The notes under the pieces were generated by a model, which was given only the letters and a program-made list of their open reading frames with translations, did no database searches and was not told the DNA's origin. A program made the position numbers and the translations under genes. A stretch of 12,642 bases of DNA, from positions 1 to 12,642 of the forward strand of contig JBIQID010000094.1 of NCBI GenBank assembly GCA_044508215.1, written 5' to 3'. This stretch comes from JAEZFI01 sp044508215. GTDB taxonomy: Bacteria; Actinomycetota; Acidimicrobiia; Acidimicrobiales; Microtrichaceae. This document shows, piece after piece, positions 1 through 5,972 of the stretch (positions are counted from its first letter, which is position 1; the number at the start of each line of letters is the position of its first letter).

Positions 1-2216
1 TCGTTCCCGGTCCCACAGCGTGGCGAGTGGACGCACGACGGACAGCCGTCGGTGCAGCCGCATCGCTCGATCACCTCCAACGTCGCTGCGAGGTGGGCGA
101 CAGCCGCCTCGAAGGCCATGGGCGCCACGCCCGCGCCGCCGGGGTGGGTGTCGTGGAGGAACACGGTGGGGAGGCCCGTGTCGTCGGAGCGCTCGGCGGT
201 CGCCCCGCTCACGTCGGATCGGTCGCAGAGAGCGAAGAGGGGCAGGATGCCGATGGCGGCGTGCTCCACCGCGTGGAGCGACGGGACCACCGACGCAGCG
301 TCGGCGTCGAGCACGTCGTCGGGGAAGCAGATCCACGTGCCGGTGGTGCTCATCGTGCTGGGCGGCAGGTCGAGGTCGCCGGTGCCCAGCAGTGCGTGGT
401 CATCGACGCGGCGCTCCCGGTAGCCGGTGACCTGGCGGGTGACCTCCACGATGCCGTGCTCCACGACGAGCCCGCCGACGTGCCGCTCGCCGCGGCGCTC
501 GAGGATCCGCAGCGACGTGGCTGCCACCGGTTGGGTGTAGGTGCTCCCGTCGCAGGGCTCCACCGAGACCGTCCGACCCTCGAGGTCGAGGTCCACCACG
601 AGGAACGCCCGGCCCTGGTGGAGGTAGACGGCGCCGGGGTGCGTCTGCTCCACGGCGCGGGCCGAGTCGATCGTGCCGATGCGCGTGCCCCCGTCGTCGA
701 CGATGTCGAGCTCGCCCGCCGACGACGAGCGCAGGGAGATCCCTGCGGCCGGCCAGCCCTTGCCCGAGAAGACGGCGACCGGTTCGTCCCGTCGTTGCCG
801 GACCGTGAGGCGGTCCGCGAGCACCCCGCGCCGGACACCGTCGTGCACGTCGTCGCCCCACAGCCACTCGTCGCCGTGGACGATCGGGCGCTCCTGCGCG
901 GCGCAGGCCAGGTGGGCGTCGAGCACCAGCGGGTTGGACGGGTTCACCACCACCGGCTCGGGCGGGCGGGTCATCGCCTCGTGCGGGTTGGCCACCACCC
1001 ACTGGTCGAGCGGGTCGTCGCCCGCGACCACCACGGCCAGCGATGCCGCGCCGCGCCGTCCGCACCGCCCGATCTGCTGCCACATCGACGCCACCGTGCC
1101 GGGGAAGCCCGAGAGGACGACCGCGTCCAGCCCGGCGATGTCGACGCCCAGCTCGAGCGCCGAGGTGGCCACCACGACGTCGACCTCGCCGTCGGCCACC
1201 GCTGCTTCGATCTCGCGCCGCTCCTCGGGGAGGTAGCCCGAGCGGTAGGACCGGATGCGCCACGGATCGAGGTGGTCGAGCCGGCGGCGCAGCATCGAGG
1301 CCACCACCTCGGTGGCGCGACGGGAACGACAGAACACCACGGGCGAGAGACCTGACTCGACCAGGGACGCCGCCACGCGGACCGTCTCCCGCGCCAGGGT
1401 CCGAGGACGCGAGCCCGGGCGGCGAGGGGCGGCGGCAGGGTTCCACAGCACGACGGTGCGCTCACCGGCGGGCGAGGCGTCGGTGGACACCACGTCGACG
1501 GGCCGGCCGCACAGGTCGGACGCCAGGCGCCCGGGATCGCCGACGGTGGCCGAGCAGAAGGCGTAGCGCGGATCCGCCCCGTGGTGGTGGGCGACGCGTT
1601 CGAGCCGCCGCAGCACGTGCCCCACGTGCGAACCGAACACGCCACGCATCGTGTGCACCTCGTCGACCACGATCAGGTCGAGCATCGCCAGGAACGGTGC
1701 CCATCGCCGGTGGTTCGGCAGCAGCGCGTGGTGGAGCATCTCGGGGTTCGTGAGCACCACGTTGGCGTTGTCGCGCACCCACGCACGCTCCTCCGCCGAG
1801 CTGTCGCCGTCGTAGGTCGCCGCGCGCAGGCCCGGCACGTCCAGCTCCTCGAGCGCTCGCAGCTGGTCCTGGGCGAGCGCCTTCGTGGGGTAGAGCAGGA
1901 GTGCCGTGCCGCCGGGCTCCGCGGTGATCGCCTCGGCGAGCGGCACCTGGAAGCACAACGACTTGCCGGACGCCGTCCGGGTGGCGATGGCGACGGACCG
2001 TCCGGAGCGGAGCCGGTCGATCGCCTCGACCTGGTGCGCGTAGAAGCCGCCTTCGGGTCGCAGGTGGGCGATCACGTCCGGCAGGGGAGACTCGAGCTCG
2101 CCCCAGGCCGCCGGGCGAGGCTCGACCCGGTGGACGTGGACGGCACGCGGGTCGCGCCGTGCGGAGGCCAACCAGCCCGCGATGCCACCCGCTTCGAGCT
2201 CGACCACGTCCGTCAC
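1..2216 (-). CDS. DEVH-box superfamily 2 helicase with C-terminal MZB zinc domain, Hrq1/MrfA (YprA) type; C-terminus cut by window edge
   Basis: ATP-dependent DNA helicase; Hrq1/MrfA relatives are 3'-5' helicases linked to repair of crosslinked or alkylated DNA. I translated 738 complete codons from GTG at 2216, the first possible start after an in-frame TAG eight codons... upstream (2226-2228). Motifs in order: Q-motif-like FYAHQVEAI (58-66), Walker A ATRTASGKS (78-86), YPTKALAQDQ (109-118), TNPEML (156-161), DEVH (185-188), SAT (222-224), VVFCRSRRATE (293-303), TSALELGVDI (351-360) and motif VI QQIGRCGRRG (380-389). The end carries the MZB cysteines C719, C721, C725, C728 and C734 in CGCTDGCPSC...SPRCG. 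Family members are about 750 residues, so probably only a few dozen residues are missing. Two motif residues differ from the forms I usually see: R80 where Pro or Gly is common, and C385 where Ala is common. The gene is divergent from the STAS gene. The family is certain; the exact repair role is inferred. Confidence 0.93.
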   Translation of the reverse strand, partial: MTDVVELEAGGIAGWLASARRDPRAVHVHRVEPRPAAWGELESPLPDVIAHLRPEGGFYAHQVEAIDRLRSGRSVAIATRTASGKSLCFQVPLAEAITAEPGGTALLLYPTKALAQDQLRALEELDVPGLRAATYDGDSSAEERAWVRDNANVVLTNPEMLHHALLPNHRRWAPFLAMLDLIVVDEVHTMRGVFGSHVGHVLRRLERVAHHHGADPRYAFCSATVGDPGRLASDLCGRPVDVVSTDASPAGERTVVLWNPAAAPRRPGSRPRTLARETVRVAASLVESGLSPVVFCRSRRATEVVASMLRRRLDHLDPWRIRSYRSGYLPEERREIEAAVADGEVDVVVATSALELGVDIAGLDAVVLSGFPGTVASMWQQIGRCGRRGAASLAVVVAGDDPLDQWVVANPHEAMTRPPEPVVVNPSNPLVLDAHLACAAQERPIVHGDEWLWGDDVHDGVRRGVLADRLTVRQRRDEPVAVFSGKGWPAAGISLRSSSAGELDIVDDGGTRIGTIDSARAVEQTHPGAVYLHQGRAFLVVDLDLEGRTVSVEPCDGSTYTQPVAATSLRILERRGERHVGGLVVEHGIVEVTRQVTGYRERRVDDHALLGTGDLDLPPSTMSTTGTWICFPDDVLDADAASVVPSLHAVEHAAIGILPLFALCDRSDVSGATAERSDDTGLPTVFLHDTHPGGAGVAPMAFEAAVAHLAATLEVIERCGCTDGCPSCVHSPRCGTGN

Positions 2217-2222
2217 GGCCGC

Positions 2223-2228
2223 AGCCTA
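2223..2228 (-). promoter_or_regulatory. -10-like hexamer TAGGCT for the helicase gene
   Basis: On the minus strand TAGGCT is followed by six bases and then the GTG start at 2216. A transcript starting about 7 nt after the hexamer would begin at the start codon itself, so a leaderless mRNA is predicted. The hexamer contains the in-frame TAG stop that limits the N-terminus. I see no clear -35 box and no Shine-Dalgarno. The assignment rests on spacing and on the same arrangement at other genes in the window. Confidence 0.5.
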
Positions 2229-2259
2229 CGACCCGGCTCCGACAGCGGGGGAGCGGCGG

Positions 2260-2265
2260 TAGCGT
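2260..2265 (+). promoter_or_regulatory. -10-like hexamer TAGCGT for the STAS gene
   Basis: TAGCGT is followed by eight bases (CCCCGGCG) and then ATG at 2274. This would give an mRNA with a leader of about 0-2 nt. The upstream promoter regions of this gene and the divergent helicase must overlap within the 57-bp spacer. I see no convincing -35. Confidence 0.5.
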
Positions 2266-2273
2266 CCCCGGCG

Positions 2274-2591
2274 ATGTGGTTCTCCGTGGTCGAGGTGCCC
2301 GACGGCGATGACGTGGTGCTGTCCGTGACCGGCGACCTCGACCTGTCGAGCGTGCCCTCGTTCAGGCGTGCGATCCGGAAGCTCGAACCGCCCGCCGGCC
2401 GGGTGGTCGTCGACCTGACGGGCGTGGACCTGCTCGACTCCACCGGGATCGGGCTCCTCGTGGGGGCCCGCCACCGGGTGCGCCGGGACGGCTCGTCGCT
2501 CGCCGTCCGCTGCCGTGAGGGCCGGGTCGCCGAGCTGCTGCGGGCGACCGAGGTCGCAGAGCTGCTGGGCCTCGAGGTCGTCGAGGCCTGA
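2274..2591 (+). CDS. STAS-domain anti-sigma-factor antagonist (BldG/SpoIIAA/RsbV-like)
   Basis: A single STAS domain of 105 residues, the normal size for an anti-anti-sigma factor. Such proteins bind an anti-sigma-factor kinase and free a sigma factor; phosphorylation of one serine switches the interaction off. The N-terminal strand is followed by TGDLDLSSVPSF (19-30) and the signature DLTGVDLLDSTGIGLLVGAR (47-66), in which S56 is the expected phosphoserine. The reading frame is open far upstream, but those codons are antisense to the helicase. ATG 2274 starts the domain correctly and has TAGCGT eight bases upstream. No partner anti-sigma kinase is adjacent, since the next gene is a convergent dehydrogenase. 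From memory, Streptomyces BldG (SCO3549) also lies next to a helicase gene and near topA, so this may be its positional counterpart. That equivalence is inference. Confidence 0.88.
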   Translation: MWFSVVEVPDGDDVVLSVTGDLDLSSVPSFRRAIRKLEPPAGRVVVDLTGVDLLDSTGIGLLVGARHRVRRDGSSLAVRCREGRVAELLRATEVAELLGLEVVEA

Positions 2592-2625
2592 ACGGGCTGA
2601 ACGGGCTGAGCGGGCTGAACGAGGT
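2590..2625. repeat. 9-bp tandem repeat (GAACGGGCT-type, 3 copies plus a degenerate fourth) between convergent genes
   Basis: Copies are GAACGGGCT at 2590-2598, GAACGGGCT at 2599-2607 and GAGCGGGCT at 2608-2616, then GAACGAGGT at 2617-2625. The array begins in the STAS stop codon and ends just before the ACAD stop. Each copy plus the following G contains GGGCTG, which can pair with CAGCCC at 2628-2633, overlapping the ACAD stop. The closest pairing (2612-2617 with 2628-2633) has a 10-nt loop. It could act as a weak bidirectional terminator, but no U-tract is seen. Confidence 0.75.
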
Positions 2626-2626
2626 G

Positions 2627-3838
2627 TCAGCCCTCGTACTTGCCCAGCTCCTGGCGGGCCACCTGGCGACGGTGCACCTCGTCGGGGCCGTCGGCGAACC
2701 GCAGGGTGCGGAGCCCTGCGTACATGCGCGCCAGCGGGAAGTCGTCGGACACCCCGCCGCCACCGTGGGCCTGGATGGCCCGGTCGACCACCCGCAGCGC
2801 CATGTTCGGCGCCACGATCTTGATCGCCGAGATCTCCATCGCAGCGCCCTTCGCGCCGACGCGGTCCATCAGCTCGGCCGCCTTCAACGTGAGGAGGCGG
2901 GCCTGCTCGATCTCGACCCGTGAATCGGCGATCCACTCACGCACGACGCCCTGCTCGGACAGCTTCCGCCCGAACGCGACGCGACTGCTCACGCGGCGGC
3001 ACATCAGCTCGAGCGCTCGCTCCGCCACCCCGATGCAGCGCATGCAGTGGTGGATGCGCCCGGGGCCGAGGCGGGCCTGCGCGATCGCGAAGCCCATGCC
3101 CTCGCCGGCGATCAGGTTCGAGGCGGGGACCCGCACGTCGTCGAACCGCAGCTCGCAGTGGCCTTCGCGGTCGTTGTAGCCGAACACCGGGAGGTCCCGG
3201 ACGATCGTGAGCCCCGGGGTGTCCCGCGGCACGAGGATCATCGACTGCTGGAGGTGGCGGGCGGCGTCGGGATCGGTCTTGCCCATGACGATGAAGACCT
3301 TGCAGCGCTCCGACGCGGCGCCCGAGATCCACCACTTGCGCCCGTTGAGCACGTAGTCGTCGCCGTCACGCGTGATCGACAGGCGGATGTTCGTGGCGTC
3401 GGAGCTGGCCACGTCGGGCTCGGTCATCGCGAAGGCCGACCGGATGCGGCCCTCCATCAGCGGCTCCAGCCACTGCTCCTTCTGCTCGTCGCTGCCGAAC
3501 AGCGCGAGCACCTCCATGTTCCCGGTGTCGGGCGCAGAGCAGTTGAGCGCCTCGGAGGCGATGTGGCTGCGGCCGAGGATCTCGGCGAGGTGGGCGTAGT
3601 CGAGGTTGGAGAGCGGCTCGGGCGTCCACGGCGTGACGTGCGGCATGAAGAGGTTCCACAGGCCACGGGAGCGGGCTTCGCCCTTCAGGTCCTCGATCAC
3701 CTGCGGGTGGGCGTGCGGGTCGCCCAGCTCGGCCATCTCGCTCTCGTAGCGCTCCTCGCCCGGGAGCACCTGGGTCTCCATGAAGTCGAGGAGGCGCTCG
3801 CGCAGCTCCTCACCGCGGCTCGACAGTTCGAAGCTCAT
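2627..3838 (-). CDS. Acyl-CoA dehydrogenase, ACAD10/11-like
   Basis: A 403-residue FAD enzyme that introduces a 2,3 double bond into an acyl-CoA, with electron-transferring flavoprotein as the usual acceptor. The full family length is present: N-terminal helical domain (1-130), FAMTEPDVASSDATN (136-150), beta-domain with NGRKWWISGA (165-174) and LRFDDVRVP (230-238), then the C-terminal helical domain with RVAFGRKL (286-293), QAHGGGG (356-362) and DGPDEVH (383-389). TEPDVASSDATN and DGPDEVH are hallmarks of the ACAD10/ACAD11 group. Where medium-chain enzymes have their catalytic Glu (YEG), this protein aligns D383 (ADG). The start at 3838 has TAGGTT eight bases upstream and no Shine-Dalgarno. 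The gene stands alone, convergent with the STAS gene and divergent from the peptidase. No kinase of the kind that works with ACAD10/11 on 4-hydroxyacyl-CoAs is visible, so the substrate is unknown. Confidence 0.93.
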   Translation of the reverse strand: MSFELSSRGEELRERLLDFMETQVLPGEERYESEMAELGDPHAHPQVIEDLKGEARSRGLWNLFMPHVTPWTPEPLSNLDYAHLAEILGRSHIASEALNCSAPDTGNMEVLALFGSDEQKEQWLEPLMEGRIRSAFAMTEPDVASSDATNIRLSITRDGDDYVLNGRKWWISGAASERCKVFIVMGKTDPDAARHLQQSMILVPRDTPGLTIVRDLPVFGYNDREGHCELRFDDVRVPASNLIAGEGMGFAIAQARLGPGRIHHCMRCIGVAERALELMCRRVSSRVAFGRKLSEQGVVREWIADSRVEIEQARLLTLKAAELMDRVGAKGAAMEISAIKIVAPNMALRVVDRAIQAHGGGGVSDDFPLARMYAGLRTLRFADGPDEVHRRQVARQELGKYEG

Positions 3839-3846
3839 GGCCGTCG

Positions 3847-3852
3847 AACCTA
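3847..3852 (-). promoter_or_regulatory. -10-like hexamer TAGGTT for the acyl-CoA dehydrogenase gene
   Basis: On the minus strand TAGGTT is followed by eight bases (CGACGGCC) and the ATG at 3838. The predicted transcript would be leaderless or nearly so. No good -35 is seen at 16-18 bp. Confidence 0.5.
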
Positions 3853-3891
3853 CTCCCGTGCCGGATTCGGTGGAGTTGGTCGACAGAAACC

Positions 3892-3925
3892 CTCAACCCG
3901 GCCCGACAACCGCCGAGAAGTTGAG
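3892..3925 (+). promoter_or_regulatory. Possible stem-loop covering the peptidase ribosome-binding site
   Basis: CTCAAC (3892-3897) pairs perfectly with GTTGAG (3920-3925). Inside it, CGGC (3899-3902) pairs with GCCG (3912-3915) around a 9-nt loop. The weak Shine-Dalgarno GAGAAG (3915-3920) lies in the 3' arm and internal loop, seven bases before ATG 3928. As RNA it could limit ribosome access; as DNA it could be a 6-bp half-site operator. The pairing was read by eye, and no folding energy was calculated. Confidence 0.35.
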
Positions 3926-3927
3926 CC

Positions 3928-5877
3928 ATGCCTAGAAGCACGCGACTGACCCGGTTCGCATCGATCGCACTCGCTGGTGCCCTCGCCCTGACCTCCTGCG
4001 GCGGTGGCGCCGGAGCCGGGTCGAAGGGCGGATCGGACGACGAGAAGACCACGACCACCGCGGTGGAGGCCACATCCGCCGCCGACACCTCGGGCGACTG
4101 GACCGTCCTCGTCTACATGGACGCCGACAACAACCTGGAGGAGGCGGCGCTCGACGACCTCGTCGAGATGACCGAGGCCGAGGGCACCGACTTCGTCGTG
4201 CTGGTGGACCGGTCGCCCGGCTACACCGACGCCGACGTGTTCGGCCTCGGCGACTTCGAGGACGCACGCGTGCTGCACATCGCCGACGGCGAGGTCGAGG
4301 TGGTGGCCGAGCCCGGCGAGCTGAACATGGGCGATGCCGAGGTGCTCGAGTCGTTCATCGCCGAGGGCGTCAAGGCGTACCCGAACGACCACTACGCCCT
4401 CACCCTGTGGAACCACGGTGGTGGCTGGCGGGGCATCGCGTGGGACGACTCCTCGGACCACGACCACCTCGAGATCTCCGACGTGGCCGAGGCCGTCGAG
4501 GCGGGCCTCGCGGACACCGACGTGGAGCAGCTCGACCTGATCGGGTTCGACGCCTGCCTGATGGCGACCTACGAGGTCGCCGACCTGCTGTCGCCGGTGG
4601 CCACCTACATGCTCGCCTCCGAGGACCTCGAGCCCGGCTTCGGCTGGGACTGGTCGACGATCTCGACCGAGGGCGGGGCCACCACGAAGGAGCTGGGTGC
4701 TGCGGTGATCGAGGGCTTCACGGCGTTCGCCGCCGAAGCCGGCGAGAACGCCACCACCCTCTCGCTCATCGACCTCCGCGCACTCGACGCCCTCGACGAC
4801 GCGGTCGCCGAGCTGGCCGCCGCGATGTCGAAGGACGCCGCGGAGGCCGTGGGCCGCATCGGCTACAGCCGCAACGAGGCCCTCGGGTTCGCTCGCGACC
4901 CGAACCCCGAGCAGGACTACTTCCTCGTCGACATCGGCGACCTCGCGAAGGCGCTCGAGGACGTCCCGGGCATGGAGGACGCGGCGTCCGCCGTCCGTGA
5001 GGCGGTCGGCAACGTCGTCGCCCTGACCGAGAACGGCCCCGCTGCGGTGGCCGCGACCGGCATCACCGCCCACTTCCCGCCCACCGCCGAGCTGGCGTCC
5101 GACGAGTACCGCGCCCTGGGTGCGACCTCGGGTTGGGTCGAGTTCCTCGAGGCCTACTACGAGGCGGTCGCCGGGGTGGACGAGGACGACCTCCCGATGT
5201 TCGTGGACGAGGACCGCTACATCGAGGAGGACGCGGCGATCACGACGATCGACGGCGTTGACATCCGAGCCGACGTCACCGAGGGCACCGGCGGCAACCT
5301 GGCCGACGCCCGCCTCCACTGGGGCGAGGTCGACATCGACGACACGGACTGGGTCATCTGGTTCGGTGAGCGCAACGCCGAGGTGAAGGGCGACACGGTG
5401 TCGGCCGACTACGACTGGCGCTACCTCACCATGACGGACGGCGTGAACCAGTCCGTCGCCTACGCCAAGCTGACCGTCGACGGCGACGGGAACATCACCC
5501 GGATCGCCGTCCCCCTGGCCTTCCACACCGGCGGCAACACCTACGCCGGCTCGCTGTACCTGACGGTCACCGACAGCAAGATCACCGCCGAGACGCTGTA
5601 CGTGAGGGTGGACGACGGCCTGGCCGCCGTGCGCCCCCGTCCGGGCGACACCTTCACGCCGATGCTCAAGCGCCAGCACCTCGTCGACATGGCGGTCGAC
5701 TGGGTGACGGCCACCGACACCCCGCTCGACGCACGGGGCGGCGCCCGCGACTACCGCTACGGCACCCTCCCGGCGGCCACGGCGATCATGGTCGGCCTCA
5801 ACATCACGGACATCGCTGGGAACCTCGATTCCGTGTACCACGGCACCGCCACCCCCGCCGAGCTCGACGGGGAGTAG
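3928..5877 (+). CDS. Secreted lipoprotein cysteine peptidase, clostripain family (C11)
   Basis: A 649-residue exported peptidase. The N-terminus has basic residues, a hydrophobic stretch (11-21) and lipobox LTSC with C24 as the predicted lipidated residue, so the mature protein should be anchored outside the membrane. A Gly/Ser/Thr-rich linker (25-56) follows. The catalytic domain begins at WTVLVYMDADNNLEEAALDD (58-77), has WNHGGGWRG with catalytic H163 (161-169) and GFDACLMATYE with nucleophile C210 (206-216), and runs to about residue 415. C11 enzymes usually cleave after Arg or Lys. The last 220 residues (about 430-649) look beta-rich with aromatic and acidic residues and have no motif I recognise; they may bind substrate or cell wall. 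The protein is strikingly acidic. ATG 3928 is chosen for the signal peptide and the weak GAGAAG. The gene is monocistronic, ended by the hairpin at 5896-5930. The substrate is unknown. Confidence 0.9.
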   Translation: MPRSTRLTRFASIALAGALALTSCGGGAGAGSKGGSDDEKTTTTAVEATSAADTSGDWTVLVYMDADNNLEEAALDDLVEMTEAEGTDFVVLVDRSPGYTDADVFGLGDFEDARVLHIADGEVEVVAEPGELNMGDAEVLESFIAEGVKAYPNDHYALTLWNHGGGWRGIAWDDSSDHDHLEISDVAEAVEAGLADTDVEQLDLIGFDACLMATYEVADLLSPVATYMLASEDLEPGFGWDWSTISTEGGATTKELGAAVIEGFTAFAAEAGENATTLSLIDLRALDALDDAVAELAAAMSKDAAEAVGRIGYSRNEALGFARDPNPEQDYFLVDIGDLAKALEDVPGMEDAASAVREAVGNVVALTENGPAAVAATGITAHFPPTAELASDEYRALGATSGWVEFLEAYYEAVAGVDEDDLPMFVDEDRYIEEDAAITTIDGVDIRADVTEGTGGNLADARLHWGEVDIDDTDWVIWFGERNAEVKGDTVSADYDWRYLTMTDGVNQSVAYAKLTVDGDGNITRIAVPLAFHTGGNTYAGSLYLTVTDSKITAETLYVRVDDGLAAVRPRPGDTFTPMLKRQHLVDMAVDWVTATDTPLDARGGARDYRYGTLPAATAIMVGLNITDIAGNLDSVYHGTATPAELDGE

Positions 5878-5895
5878 GAGCACGATCTGACGCTG

Positions 5896-5930
5896 TCCGC
5901 GGGGTGGGTCGCAACGGCCCGCCCCGCGGA
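5896..5930 (+). terminator. Rho-independent-type terminator hairpin after the peptidase gene
   Basis: A 13-bp stem (TCCGCGGGGTGGG with CCCGCCCCGCGGA, one G-U pair) encloses the 9-nt loop TCGCAACGG. It begins 18 bases after the peptidase stop and is followed by TGGTGTTTGA, which is moderately T-rich but not a true U-tract. It separates the peptidase transcript from the topA promoter that follows at once. Confidence 0.75.
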
Positions 5931-5936
5931 TGGTGT

Positions 5937-5965
5937 TTGACATGGCAGGGCGTGCGTTCTCAACT
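5937..5965 (+). promoter_or_regulatory. topA promoter: TTGACA, 17 bp, TCAACT
   Basis: A perfect -35 TTGACA (5937-5942) is separated by 17 bp from TCAACT (5960-5965), which matches the -10 consensus at T1, A4 and T6. Seven bases then lead to ATG 5973, so the predicted start site falls at or one base before the start codon and the mRNA would be leaderless. This is the only promoter in the window with a consensus -35, and it lies six bases after the upstream terminator. Confidence 0.65.
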
Positions 5966-5972
5966 GTCGCGA

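Noticed and set aside
27..1355. Plus-strand open frame of 442 codons at the left edge
   Set aside because: Antisense to the helicase, whose motifs run continuously through the same stretch on the minus strand.
3850..5943. Long open frame on the minus strand (697 codons) opposite the peptidase gene
   Set aside because: Its translation is rich in Arg, Gly, Val and His with no recognisable domain, and it is antisense to a gene with clear lipobox and catalytic motifs. Long antisense open frames are expected at this G+C content.
5904..5972. Upstream in-frame start for topA
   Set aside because: It would place the start within the terminator hairpin and ahead of the -35 box, and the added residues are unlike any TopA N-terminus.
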